From NCBI GenBank assembly GCA_012184525.1, contig WOFQ01000003.1:806001-870000 (forward strand): a stretch of DNA of 64,000 bases, written 5' to 3'. Under the pieces are notes generated by a model, which was given only the letters and a program-made list of their open reading frames with translations, made no database searches and had not been told where the DNA came from. Both the position numbers and the translations under genes were made by a program. This document shows positions 53,968 through 64,000 of the stretch, one piece after another. Origin of the DNA: Xenoacremonium recifei (lineage: Eukaryota; Ascomycota; Sordariomycetes; Hypocreales; Nectriaceae). The number at the start of each line of letters is the position of its first letter. Position 1 is the stretch's first letter.

Positions 53968-55498
53968 AACGAAAACAAAAAAGACTTGTGTCATGATAAT
54001 GACGACGACCTCACGACTTTGACTCTTTAATGGGGGTTTTATCCGCTTTATTTCCTCTATGCCTTTTTATTGTTTGACTCTCTCCTCTTTTCAAATCTCT
54101 TTTATTTTGAATGAAAGTCGGCCATCTTGTGCCTCTCAGCTTCACAGGCAGAGGACAATTTCGCCAGCACTCCAGACCTGTTGCTCACGCACCCAAACGG
54201 ACGGACTTGAATTTTACTCTTGTCGCTTTTTCCTTGTGGATTTCTGGCTTGGAGTCTTTTCTGATTTCCTTTCGGATCTATCTAGCAAGCGAGCGAGCAT
54301 TGATATTTTTGTGATTTTTTTCTGATTGGTTTTGGACTCTGGAATGATTTGGATCTTGTGTCGAAAGTTTCCTACCTGCGTTTTGGGTATAACTGATGTT
54401 TTTTGGTTTCTTCGTGTCTTTTCTCCTTGGGTTCCGGCGAATGGGGTGTGGGTGGGTGATGCGGCAGCCAGCAGCGGCTGATAGCAGCAGCACAGCAGCA
54501 GCAGAACAGTTTATTTTTTCCTACAGGCTCCAGTCCAAACAGCTTGTACATTTGGAAGGGAAACAGAGCGTTAGCAAGGCGGTTCTTGGGAGCATTCTGG
54601 AAGGGAGGCGGCGGTGGGACGGGATATTGGACGGGAGGGCATCCATCCGCCAGGCGGAATGGAAACACGGATTCTGGGATGGATGGATGCTGGATTGATG
54701 GGATGGAAATTGGTATTTCTGCGCCTCTTGAGACGCACCGACAACGACGACGAACATGGACTATGATGATGAATGGCTACGACTCGTCGACGACCGACAC
54801 GCACGCTCGCACAGCACAGCATGTTTCCTTGTTTACTTTGTTCGGTACTTTCTTCTTTTGTCAACTTTTCTTCTCCTATCTTCTGTTCTTTACATTCTTG
54901 GCGCCGCGCAGTGTCCCCGGAGGTTCTGACGACGGTTTCTTTCGATACTCTACGAATTTCATGATGAAGACAATTGAATGCTTGATTTCTGGCCGAGCAA
55001 ATCACAAACCTGCCAGTCCGCAACGTGAATGAAGAAATGTCGTCGTAAGCACCTAGCGGGCGGGCCAAAGTCCCACGCTCAGCCACGGAACGTCAAAGAT
55101 AGCATCATAAGAGGATTCTACTATCGCAGCTGACCCTCGCTTGCGATCTGCGCTGCTGCTGCTGCACAGGTCACTCGCCCTTGGCCTTGGGGGGGTGTGA
55201 GACATGCACTAGGTAAGGGAGGGCAGCAGTTCGTCGTGGTTCGCGGGGGAGCGAGCGGGCGAGCTTTCAGCTGGGTGGCGCGCCAGGGATGGGATTGGGC
55301 AGCGAGGGAACAAGCCTAGAGCGAGGGAACAGCCATCCAGCGGGCCGCGGGCACCACGGGATCCTGTGAGGGAGGGAGGGAGCGGTGCGATCGATCGCAT
55401 GGATGCATTCAGTGACATTGGCTAGGTAGTTTCGTGACTCAAGAACAAGAAACCGTGTGAGACAGACAAACACCACACATACCTCCAGGACTCGTCGC
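53968..55498. other. Convergent intergenic region, bZIP and SEL1-repeat genes
   Basis: 1.5 kb holding the T-rich bZIP 3' UTR (54000-54400) and the 3' end of the SEL1 gene. A CAG-rich tract occurs near 54480-54510. ORFs of 60-170 codons are unsupported. Confidence 0.5.
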
Positions 55499-57232
55499 TC
55501 ACTTCCTCTTCCCCTTGGCGTCGCCCTCGCCAGGCGGATCGTATTTCTCCTTCCAGATCCTGCGCAACAGAGTCAGCTCGTGATGCAGGCGAGGTATGCT
55601 TACGAGGCGAGCCCAGCCTATTGGGGCCAGCAATGCCGCATGCAGGGAGGGAGGTGTTCATTGGAGAGGCATGCATGCACATCCGCAGACACGAGGCCGT
55701 ATGTACGTACCAAGTATTCCCTAGCGTCTTGTTGCCCGCCTTCTCGGCCAGGCGATAGTACTTTGCCGCTGCGAACTGTGCCGAATCGGAGGCCGTGTCA
55801 GCAAGGAGCCTCATGTGACGGGCGTGCGTGGGGGATAGGATTGGAACGCTCGCTCGCTGCCGCTGCCTGAGGAGGAGGAGTTGGGCAGCAATGACGGACG
55901 GGAAGCAGCTCTAGTGGCAGGCCTCAGGAACGGGCCGCGAGGCGAAAAGCGCAACGAGAGGCTCTCCGGCGCCCAACGCCTGCGGTCTCGAACCTCCGGA
56001 CGGGGGATGCAGTCAAAACGCACCTTGTCTTTCTTGCAGCCATAGCCCTCGAGGTAGCACCACCCGACCTCGTTCATGGCATCTGGTTTGTTAACGAGTG
56101 TCCAGTCGGCGCAAGGAGTGACGACAAGAAACTCACCCGAGTCGCCCAGGTTGGCGGCCGTCTCGTAGTACTAATAAGCGAAGGGGGGGAGAGTCAGCCA
56201 GCCAGCCACATTTCATGCGAGAATGCCTGAGCTCAGACTTAAGACGGAGAGAAGAGAGAACTGAACTCACCTGCTTGGCGGCGTACGCGTCCTTCTCGAT
56301 GCCCCAGCCGTGGCGGAAGCAGTTGGCCAGCTCGAAGATGGCCAGCACCAGCTCGCCCTTTGCCGCGCCGCCCTTCTTGAGGCCAGCCTGCAGGGCAAGC
56401 TGCTCGATGGAGGCTGCGTTGGAGGCAGCGGCGGAGAGATACCGCACTGCGGCTTCGGGGTCAGGTTGCGTGCCCCATCCGTGTCTTGGGACTGTTAGCA
56501 GGACGGACGGACACTCCTGAGACTCTCAGACACTGAGAGTCAAGACAAGACAAGACAAGACAAGACTCACCGCAAGGCCAACCCGTACAGCACCTGACTG
56601 AGCGGGTTATTCGCCCCCTTCGGATCCGCCAACCTCCCAAACATAGCCGTCGACCGCTCCAAATCCCCCTCCTCATGCAACCGAATCGCCTCCTGGATAT
56701 CCTCATCAATCGCCTTACTACTGACCTGCCCGCCCCCCGTACTCGCCGACCGACTCCTCCCCCCCTCGGGCGTCTCAGGCCGACTCCTCGCCAAATCATT
56801 CTGACTCGCCAGCATCGTCGCGCGCTTCTCCCACTGCGACTCCGCCGCCTCGCTGTCCGGCGCTACAATCTCAGGCAGGTTGTCCGGCACGCTTTCCGAG
56901 GTCTCCGGCGCGCGGTGCAGGTGCAGGCGCTGCGAGAGGCGGCGCGCGGAGGACGAGTCTTTGTCTTTGGAGGAGGAGGCCGTGGAGCTGCTTCGTGAGC
57001 GGTTGCTGCGGAAGACGTCGAGGCTGTGGCGCGACGGCTTGCGGTCTTTCGGCGAGAGCAGGCCGGCGTCGAGCGTGTTGTTGTTCGACGGCGGGTATAT
57101 GATCTCCTGCGTCGTCGTGTCGGAGCGTATGAAGGTGAATTCGGGCGTGTTGAGGCGGCCCATGGTCTCGGCGTCGGTGGCCTCGCCGCGGGACAGGTCG
57201 TCCTTTCGACGGAGGAGGTCTCGCAGGCCCAT
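55499..57232 (-). CDS. SEL1-repeat protein, Nif1-like
   Basis: Six exons, 56571-57232, 56271-56484, 56137-56170, 56024-56082, 55711-55775 and 55499-55559, give 364 residues; exon 3 is only 34 bp. Residues 1-195 are Ser/Arg-rich and disordered (many SRS and SPK sites; GRLNTPEFTFIRSDTTTQEIIYPP). From about 200 there are Sel1-type helical repeats: IQEAIRLHEEGDLERSTAMF, PLSQVLYGLALRHGWGTQPDPEAAVRYL, ELANCFRHGWGIEKDAYAAKQYYETAANLGD, AMNEVGWCYLEGYGCKKDK, FAAAKYYRLAEKAGNKTLGNTW. This matches the fungal proteins annotated as homologues of fission yeast Nif1, a mitosis inhibitor acting through the Nim1 kinase; that role is inferred from the name only. Intron 1 contains five CAAGA units. Confidence 0.87.
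56541..56565. repeat. (CAAGA)5 in intron 1 of the SEL1-repeat gene
   Basis: Five perfect tandem CAAGA units immediately next to the donor site of intron 1 (56485-56570). A microsatellite; length changes could affect splicing. Confidence 0.9.
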
Positions 57233-58307
57233 TGTGATGTCTTTCCCGGGTGTCTTTCTCGTAGGGGATCGATATTCGCGGTCGGTCTTCGCAGGCTCTG
57301 GTGTAAGTCGTATAAAGTATCCAAAAGATCCAACGCCGCCGCTCGCTCGCTCCAAGGGTATCTATCGCTCTCGCTCTCGCCAATGCTCTATGGACTCAGT
57401 ACAGGAGGAGAGCAGGCCCAGCTCGATCGTCGGCTGCATGTCAGCTTTGGGGCTGAGTCGCGTGTGTTTAGGGGTCGGATCGGATCCTCCTTTGCTTTGC
57501 GCCACTCCTCGAGCCTCTTGGACCCTGCGTCTATTCAATCAGCGTCGGAGATGAATGGATGGATGGCTTGGCTTGGCTTCCGCGCAATCGAATGACTGGC
57601 TGGCAATCAAAGAAGAGCATTCTCGGCAACGTCTCTCTGCTTGTCGTCTTTCACCCCCGTCCGTGTTTTAGCGCTGGCCGCCGTTCTCCAGCGCTTCCGG
57701 AACCCGTTTCAGTGCCCGCATGGAGGGGCTTCCCAGTAAGTAGTAAGTCCGTTGAGGGGCATCGATGCAATTCCGTCATTTGGCGCCAGCCCACGTTGTG
57801 GCAGTGAAAGTCGCCCATCTGCCCCTCGCCATTTCCCACCCGTTTTAACGCTGTTAGTCCCAGAGTCTATTATCACCACCACCACATCTCGGATTCAAGC
57901 AGCATTATACAAACACATATGAAGGGTTTCTCAAATAAATCGTCGACATTCATTTTACACTACTGATCCGTTGTTGTTCTTCTTCTTCTGCTCCTTTTTT
58001 TTTTTCTCTTTCTTCTTTCTTTCTTTCGGATGGTACTTGTTCTCCAAATTCTTCCTTGATGCAAAAGGGGTATCTTGAGCATTCACCAACTATCATCTTC
58101 TATCTGCTTCATGCTGAAACGCCATGTAGATAAAATAAAATGCCTTGGTCAGACTCCATAACCACCATGCTGTAGCCTCCTCCCAATCAAGAGCACCGAA
58201 TGCCTTGCTGGGACAGAGGTCAAACAACCCGGGTGTTCTTCCAGCTGGAAATCAAAAGGGACTTCGAAAACAAAGAACTGGCTGGTTTGCCCGCTGGATA
58301 CATTCGT
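57233..58307. other. Intergenic region between SEL1-repeat and CCCH genes
   Basis: 1.1 kb with the SEL1-repeat gene promoter and the 3' UTR of the CCCH gene. A long T/TTC-rich pyrimidine tract lies at about 57974-58027. No gene is supported. Confidence 0.5.
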
Positions 58308-59870
58308 CTAGAGTGAAATGAAATCTTGGTGGTCCTCGAGATCCGAGGCGTCCGAATCTGCGTCAATAAACTCAGCCACCTCGTCAGAGTCCACGTCATC
58401 CGAGTCTTGTCCCTCTTCATCACTCGAGACGTCGCCCATGGTGTCGTTGGCCTGGTTGCGGAGGACACTTGCCCTCTCGCGGTGCAGGAGCTTACAGCCC
58501 TTGTTCTTACAGCGTCCCGTGTTGCCAAAGTCGGGACACTCAAAGACGTGCCGCTCTGTGCATTCAGCTCCCCGCTCGCAGTATCCTTTGAAACCAAAGG
58601 CGCGGCAGATGGGAGCATTGGCAAGGGCTTTGGAGTGAGGATAGGGGCAATCAGGTTTCGAACAGTTACCCTTGGCAAAGTGCAAGCAGTTGGGGGTACG
58701 TTCAGCAGTCAGCTCATGGGACAAATCGCAGGACTCGCCATTTACGCATTTCCCGTCTTTGAGGAAATCCTTGCACAGGGCCACCTTGTTGGGGTCGTGG
58801 ATATACCGGCAGAGAGGGCCTTTGGGACAGGAACCTACAAGTTTTGTCTGTTAGTGTTTTCCACCATAAATCATACCACCCGGATCGATCTGCGCCGTCA
58901 CAGATTCCGATCGTAGAAAGAGGAATTACCGGTCGTTGAGAAGGCTTTGCAGGTTTCGTTGCGCTTCTTCACCTTTCCAGATCGCCTAGAAGATGGTTAG
59001 GAGCCCTCACCAGAAAACGAGATCGAACCTACCGCTGATCCTGGACGATGCGGTTCGCCACGAGGTTCCCAGTCTTTGTCCTGTAGAATTTGACGCCCGC
59101 AATGACAGCCGTCTTAGGTGTGTGAAACGACGCGTTGAAGGGGTCTAACGTTTGTAAGAGACGCGAGTTCAGGATACAAGTGAACGATTGTGTATGTGCG
59201 CGCGCGTTGTGGACTCACCGGGGTTTTTGATCAACTTCTTGCCACCGTCCAGCACGCGGAACTGGATGCCCTCGATCAGAATCTCGTTCGCATCTGTATT
59301 CGCTGTTGTAGGGTTAGTAGGGCCAGCAGTCTGGTGCTTTAGGAAATTCGTGAACTGGGTCCGCTCGCGATGACGGTGGCTATTCGCTTTCCGTTGTCGC
59401 GTTTCCTCGATCGCTTTGGCACGGTTTTGGCTGTCCTTCTCGTATACGTTTGCGTTGATGAGCTGCCGGTGGCGATCGTTGCGCGTCACCCAGCCCGTGG
59501 GCGTCTCGGAACCGCTGCGAGAAGGACCAGATTTTGGCGTCGCACCGGTCGCGTTGAGGTGCAGAGTTCGGTGTTGGTGGGCTGTAGGCGGTCGCGAGAT
59601 CCTGTTGCCGCGGTAAGAAGTGCTTGCGCCTCGGTAGATATTTTCTAAAGACAGTATGAGATGTGAAACACATATTGATGACAGATTTACATACGACGAT
59701 GATGGGCAGGATGCAGATTTGGCCCAGGCCTCGGTCCGGTCTGTTGGCTTTTGTGGCGGTTAATTTGGCCTAAACATTGTCAGCGTCGCGACAGAAGAGA
59801 ACCATGTTGAAACAGGCGTACCAGCCAATTGGCCAATGCGAGCCAGAAGCTCTTGTTCTTCGGCAGACAT
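58308..59870 (-). CDS. Five-CCCH zinc-finger protein, ZC3H3/Red5 type
   Basis: Six exons, 59822-59870, 59695-59769, 59219-59644, 59033-59144, 58930-58985 and 58308-58834, all phase-consistent, give 414 residues. The N-terminus starts MSAEEQELLARIGQLAGQINRHK and leads to a basic, low-complexity half. Five tandem C-x7-8-C-x4-5-C-x3-H fingers span about 230-355: CKAFSTTGSC..C..H, CKDFLKDGKC..C..H, CLHFAKGNC..C..H, CRAFGFKGYC..C..H, CPDFGNTGRC..C..H. The tail is acidic (SSDEEGQDSDDVDSDEV). Five such fingers are the mark of human ZC3H3 and fission yeast Red5, which act in nuclear poly(A) RNA surveillance and mRNA export (MTREC). Finger 1 is split by the GTAATT intron. It shares a divergent promoter with Tho7. 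Confidence 0.88.
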
Positions 59871-60310
59871 TTCTCTCAGCCCTCTATTATTGTTTTGTGA
59901 AATCGAAACAATGGGATGGATTCGGGTTCAAAGCGATTTTGTTTTGTGTGTGTAACTGGAGGTGAAGGTGAAAGAAAGCAAACGAGTGTGGTGAATTCCG
60001 GATGTTGGAAGGAGGGCGCCTAAAGTGACGCCAGCCCTCGCCTTAGTCAGCCGCGGAGCCTCTCTGATTGGCCTCAGCTCGGACAAGGCTGATGCCGTGG
60101 CAGGCTTGAAGCTTCGAAACTTCGAGACAAACGCAACAAAAGCACAGCATACAGATTTTAATCTTTTTTCGCGCCCTACCCAGCTTTCCCACGAAGTACC
60201 CAGCGGTCTTGAAGTCTCTCCCAGAAGCTGTTCAAAGTCCTCCATCTCCAATTCTCATCAAAACGCAATCGTGTATTGTCTACCATCGGAAACTATCAAA
60301 ACCATCGAGG
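59871..60310. promoter_or_regulatory. Divergent promoter, ZC3H3/Red5-type and Tho7 genes
   Basis: 440 bp between two start codons pointing apart. No TATA box is obvious. Both genes encode nuclear mRNA-processing/export factors, so co-regulation from this region is plausible but inferred. Confidence 0.55.
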
Positions 60311-61351
60311 ATGTCGTCTTGGGACCTTTTGGACCAAGAGTCCGAGGCTGAACTTCACAAGTCTCGGCTCCTTAACGTTGAGGAGAAGCCATTCAAGAGA
60401 ATTACTAAGCGTATCAACAATCTAACTACCATCGCCGCCTCCCTCGATAACGATGCCGAAAACGTCCGTCCCAAAGCTCTTCTCGATCAGCTAAAGGAAG
60501 ATCTCACCCTCGACTTCGCTGCCTTCGACAGCACTATCACACGTCTACAATTCCTACACCACGCCAACGCTCGGGAACGAGAGCGCTACGCCGCAGACCA
60601 GAAGAACATCCTTGAAGAATGCACCAGCGTACGAGCCAACAACGCGATACTGCGCGAACAGCTCGAGGGCGCGCGGGCAACGCTCGCACAGCGCAAGAAG
60701 TTCGATGAACTAGCCGACCGCATCACATCCAACCGGCTACTGCGGCCGCGCGAGGACCAGCGTGCAAACCTAGCCAAGCTAGAAGAGGAATGCCGCGAGC
60801 TGGAGCGCGAGAGCGAGACCTACAGCGAGACATGGCGCGAGCGACGAGAGCAGTTCAACCGCATTATGGAGGAGGGCATGATGCTGCGACGGCAGATCCG
60901 CGATGAGAAGGAGGAGGTTGATCGAAGGGAGGGCATGAACGAGGGTGACGAAGATGATACCGAGGCAGACAAGGCTGGCCAAACGCCTGGCGAGCCGAGT
61001 GGCAATGCGACACCGCGCCCCGATGGCGAGAGCCAAGCGAAAACAGATGGCGAGGGCGGACTGTCGCGCCCAGGGACTTCGAACGGGGGCCGCACACCGA
61101 TGGGAGACACCTCGGGAGCAGATACACTACGACCTCACGGAGCGATGGGCTCTCGGTCTCGCAGCGCAAGCCGAGTTGCGAGCCGCGATGTCACGCCGCT
61201 GCCAGAGGGTGACGAGGGCAAGGCTGAGCCCGGAGAGGATGTGGATATGGACGAAGGAGAGGCTGAGGACGGCGAGACTGAGGAGGGTGAGACGCCCCGG
61301 GTTACAGTCGATCCGCCAGAGAATGGCGATAGGATGGAAGTGGACAACTAG
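60311..61351 (+). CDS. THO complex subunit 7 (Tho7)
   Basis: An intronless gene of 346 codons from the ATG at 60311 (MSSWDLLDQESEAELHKSRLL); the frame is open upstream to 60209 but this start matches fungal Tho7-type proteins better. The Thoc7 domain (about 1-190) is nearly all helical coiled coil: RPFKRITKR-like block KPFKRITKRINNL, ALLDQLKEDLTLDFAAFDSTITRLQFL, NAILREQLEGARATLAQRKKFDELADRIT, LEEECRELERESETYSETWRERREQF. The C-terminal 130 residues are disordered and acidic with Gly/Ser/Thr (EEGETPRVTVDPPENGD). In the nucleus THO couples transcription to mRNP assembly and export with TREX. Convergent with the tubulin chaperone A gene (215 bp between stops). Confidence 0.87.
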   Translation: MSSWDLLDQESEAELHKSRLLNVEEKPFKRITKRINNLTTIAASLDNDAENVRPKALLDQLKEDLTLDFAAFDSTITRLQFLHHANARERERYAADQKNILEECTSVRANNAILREQLEGARATLAQRKKFDELADRITSNRLLRPREDQRANLAKLEEECRELERESETYSETWRERREQFNRIMEEGMMLRRQIRDEKEEVDRREGMNEGDEDDTEADKAGQTPGEPSGNATPRPDGESQAKTDGEGGLSRPGTSNGGRTPMGDTSGADTLRPHGAMGSRSRSASRVASRDVTPLPEGDEGKAEPGEDVDMDEGEAEDGETEEGETPRVTVDPPENGDRMEVDN

Positions 61352-61566
61352 CATGTAACGAGATGGACAACCTATCGCTACATGCCGCCATTGCAACGTC
61401 GTCGCGGCTTCAGTTATGGCCGTCGTGGCTATATGTAATACTACATTCAAGATACCCTTACAATTGCAAGGCAGAGCAGATTGCATAACCCATTATCAGT
61501 TCCTTAATTCATCAGCAGTGGTATCTTATTGTCTTCCTCTAAATCTTCTTTTTCAAGCCTCCTCTC

Positions 61567-61985
61567 CTATGAGGTTCCGTTCAACTCGGCCCTCGCTTTT
61601 CCCAACGCCTCCTTTGCCTTTGCCATCTCTTCCTCCGGCGCACCGCTCTCCTCCCTCAAGGCAATCTGCTCCTCCAACTTAGCAGCTGCCTCCGAGATTC
61701 TCTCCCGCAAGGGCCCGAAGACAGCCTTGGTCTGCTCAAGAACCGTTTGCTATACCCTCCCCCTCAGCATTGGACCTTGGTTCCTCAGGTATGGGGGCAA
61801 CTCACGTTCTGCTTCAGGATATATGCGCCGTTGCCGTCTGCATCGTCGTCACCGCGCGCGAGTTTCTCTTCGAGGGCTTTGACTTGGGCTTCTTGCTCGG
61901 CGAGCTCCTTGTGGTAGGAGGCTTCTTCTTTGAGGAGCCGGTTGATCGAGCTCGTGGCAATGGCGAGGTGCGATGGAGGAGGCAT
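61567..61985 (-). CDS. Tubulin-specific chaperone A
   Basis: Exons 61806-61985 and 61567-61749 (56-bp intron, GTGAGT...GGTATAG, phase 0) give 120 residues, near the usual 105-120 of TBCA/Rbl2. The protein is a three-helix bundle: HLAIATSSINRLLKEEASYHKELAEQEAQV, ALEEKL, NGAYILKQNQTVLEQTKAVFGPLRERI, AAAKLEEQIAL. It captures beta-tubulin in the cytosol during tubulin folding and buffers excess beta-tubulin. The upstream in-frame extension to 62159 is not needed. The intron position after KQN is typical of the family in fungi, as far as I recall. Confidence 0.9.
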
Positions 61986-62670
61986 CGTGGTTATTTGACT
62001 TCGAATGTTCGGGTTCGGGGGAATTGAGTCGGTATTCTGGCTTTTATCGGTCGGAAAGCTGGTGCCTGGAGGTTGCCTTGGGACGTAACGGAGTTCGGTT
62101 GGAGGAGAAAGTGAGATCATTGTTTGACGTGGGGTTAAAGTGATTAGATGGCGGGGCAACAGACGGCTCTGAAGACGCGTTCGATCCGCGTTGAGTAGGC
62201 CTGGTCTAAGGCCTATAAGATCTTCACGGCTAAATTATATAATGCATTAATCATATAGAATCAACTTCAATCATGGATGCAATGCTTTCTTTCATTTACT
62301 CTTGTCTTAACTCGCTAAGGATAACCTCTCACACTCCTCATTAACAAGAATCCTCCAGAAGCCATTATCATCATCTTCTAATAAGAGAACCAAACAGAAG
62401 GATAAACCAAGTCGCCCTTTCGACCGCACAAGCTTCACTACACCCCTCCGTTTTCCCTATTCCAAGTCCCGAGTTCCACGTAACATGGTATCTCCCTAAA
62501 CGCCAGCAACGCCATGTGGCTGGTGGCCCCAAAGGACCCAGCCTTTGCCCCCCGAGAATGCAACGAATCCAACAGGTTACCTACTTTACAGCCCCGCCGC
62601 TCTTTTCAAGGTCGCATTTGAAATAAGGTATACCCAACATGAAAAGCCAAGAGTCACCGTGTATCCGTTA
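61986..62670. other. Intergenic region between tubulin chaperone A and cohesin genes
   Basis: 685 bp on the upstream side of the chaperone gene and downstream of the cohesin stop codon. AT-rich at 62215-62400. Nothing else is supported. Confidence 0.5.
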
Positions 62671-64000
62671 CTAAGCCGAGACGGCGACCGCGGGGGCGCT
62701 GGCTGCGGCAGGTTCCGGCTCGTCGTTCTCGTGCGCAATCTCGCCGCCGGCTTCTCGCTCGGCCCAGTCGCCCCAGAGACCTCGCTTGCCTCGTACCCGG
62801 ATGGGGTCACCCAGGCCGGCGCCTTGCTCAACCTTGATGGCGTCCTTGGTGGCGAGGACCAAGCACTCGAAGAACATCTTGGTGGCCTCGGCCTTGGTTG
62901 TTCGAGCCTCGGGCAAAAGGTCCTGGAAGACGACTGAAGTTTGCTTTCGCTTGCTGGGGCTGTTGGCGGCCTCGGGGCCGAAGAGATCGCGGAGGATGTG
63001 AACTGCGTGCTTCGTACCGATAGAGACAGGTCCGCTGTCAGCAGGGTGAACAAGAGGCGCGGTGGTCTCGTCGAACGCGGGCATGGGGCTTCCCATCTCG
63101 CGCTCAGCATGGTCGTCGTCGAAGGGAAGGGCGCCGTCGTCGCCGAGGTCCAAGATAGTTCCGTCATCAGCCACACTCTGGTTTCCAAGAAGGTTTGCGT
63201 CAAGGCCAAACTCGGTCTCCTCGCCGAGCTCAAGGCGGGGTGATTTCGAGGCGCCTTGGTCCGAGTCCACATCAGCGATGCCGCTGTCCCGCTTCCGCTT
63301 GAGTTCGTTGAGGTTGCGCACAGCGTCCAGGGAAAGCATTCCGCGGAGTTCGGGGGCCCAGGCTGAGCTTCGGCCCTCCATCATGATGGATGAGACAAAG
63401 CCACCGGTCTTCTGCATATCCATTAGGGCCAGCATGAAGGGATCACGCGGGAGGAATGAGGCGGCCTTTATGATATTGTCGCGATTGGCCTGTTGTTGCT
63501 TAATGTGGTTGCTGGAGAGCGCAATTTCCTCGTCGGGGGTAAGAATCTTCTGCCTCCGGGCGCGTTGCGTAGGTCGTCGGACGAGAGTATGCTCAGTGTC
63601 GTCCTCCGGTTCGTATAGATCGGTCTGGTGATGCTGGGCGTACTCAGCCTCGACTTCCTTGGCAAGCTCCTCGTCGATGTCAGACAGAGGGGACTCCGAA
63701 ATTCTGGTGCGTCGCATGTCGGGCATAGCCATCCCGGGAAGCATAGACTGGTCGGCAGGGTTGAAGTCGAAGTCGTCGTGCATTGGGATGTCACCCTCAT
63801 TATCTGCAATCATAACGCCGTCACCACCGGGGATGTCAAAGGCAGTGCCATCGTCTGCGCCATCCTTTTGGCGGTGCGTCATATCCATCTCGCTCAATAA
63901 GTCGTCATGATCAGAAAGGGCTGTCTGTGCCTCTCGACCCATTTCCACCGTAGGCTCGTCTACATCGAGTCCAAAATCGAGCTCAAGTTCCAAGTCATCC
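62671..64000 (-). CDS. rad21: Cohesin subunit Rad21/Scc1 (C-terminal part; cut by window edge)
   Basis: The frame is open through the right window end, so the N-terminal Smc3-binding domain and start codon lie outside. The visible 443 residues have an acidic linker (FGLDVDEPTVEMG, FDIPGGDGVMIADNEGD), a middle block with DIDEELAKEVEAEY, RRPTQRARRQKILTPDEEIALSSNHIKQQQANRDNI and DPFMLALMDMQKTGGFVSS, and the C-terminal winged-helix domain that contacts the Smc1 head: SVVFQDLLPEARTTKAEATKMFFECLVLATKDAIKVEQ. The kleisin closes the cohesin ring and is cut by separase at anaphase; candidate D/E-x-x-R sites occur in the linker but cannot be assigned. An Ala-rich tail follows the domain. Confidence 0.9.
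   Translation of the reverse strand, partial: DDLELELDFGLDVDEPTVEMGREAQTALSDHDDLLSEMDMTHRQKDGADDGTAFDIPGGDGVMIADNEGDIPMHDDFDFNPADQSMLPGMAMPDMRRTRISESPLSDIDEELAKEVEAEYAQHHQTDLYEPEDDTEHTLVRRPTQRARRQKILTPDEEIALSSNHIKQQQANRDNIIKAASFLPRDPFMLALMDMQKTGGFVSSIMMEGRSSAWAPELRGMLSLDAVRNLNELKRKRDSGIADVDSDQGASKSPRLELGEETEFGLDANLLGNQSVADDGTILDLGDDGALPFDDDHAEREMGSPMPAFDETTAPLVHPADSGPVSIGTKHAVHILRDLFGPEAANSPSKRKQTSVVFQDLLPEARTTKAEATKMFFECLVLATKDAIKVEQGAGLGDPIRVRGKRGLWGDWAEREAGGEIAHENDEPEPAAASAPAVAVSA

Noticed and set aside
1..64000. Search for tRNA, rRNA, CRISPR arrays, intact transposons, backbone biosynthetic clusters
   Set aside because: No convincing A/B-box pair with cloverleaf, no regularly spaced repeats, no transposase or reverse transcriptase, and no polyketide or peptide synthetase domains were seen by eye; a computed scan could still find a weak tRNA.

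Overview
This window is chromosomal DNA from a filamentous ascomycete, probably a Sordariomycete. The signs are short spliceosomal introns (mostly 45-90 bp) with GTRNGT donors and CTAAC/CTGAC branch sites, CT-rich leaders, and typical Pezizomycotina families: a Frizzled-like receptor, a GIG1/DUF3605 protein, Ser/Thr-rich GPI proteins, and amidases with an Arp1-like N-terminal domain. There is no bacterial-style operon, rRNA, convincing tRNA, CRISPR array or intact transposon. The species cannot be named from the sequence alone.

Layout. 0.6-9.2 kb: DUF1223 thioredoxin-fold protein (+), Ala/Thr-rich secreted effector-like protein (+), membrane-anchored GH5 glycosidase (-), a three-exon 89-residue small protein (+), and a Frizzled/Smoothened-like receptor (-). 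9.2-17.65 kb is gene-poor. 17.65-24.3 kb: tandem-domain dihydroneopterin aldolase (+) convergent with a GIG1-type protein (-), then UTP-glucose-1-phosphate uridylyltransferase (+). 26.9-29.8 kb: GPI-type Ser/Thr-rich wall protein (+) and a basic, probably nuclear protein (-). 32.2-38.9 kb: three successive minus-strand genes with serine-hydrolase folds (acyl-protein-thioesterase-like, patatin-like, amidase-signature). In each one the nucleophilic serine is replaced by Gly or Ala although the reading frame is intact. 39.7-44.6 kb: Leo1 (Paf1 complex, -), a MOB-family kinase activator (+) and a DUF3237 protein (-). 44.6-52 kb is a 7.5-kb gene-poor stretch ahead of a bZIP regulator (+) with a uORF-containing leader and a hydrophobic, possibly membrane-spanning segment. 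55.5-64 kb: SEL1-repeat (Nif1-like) protein (-), five-CCCH zinc-finger protein of the ZC3H3/Red5 type (-), THO subunit 7 (+), tubulin chaperone A (-) and the C-terminal part of cohesin Rad21/Scc1 (-, cut by the window edge).

Genes that may work together: UGP1 supplies UDP-glucose for wall glucan, and the GH5 enzyme and the GPI protein act at the cell surface. Leo1, the ZC3H3/Red5-type protein and Tho7 all concern transcription-coupled RNA processing and export; the last two share one 440-bp divergent promoter. The observation most worth following is the run of three pseudo-hydrolases at 32.2-38.9 kb. Exon models were built by hand from splice consensus, reading phase and remembered family conservation. 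No database search was run.
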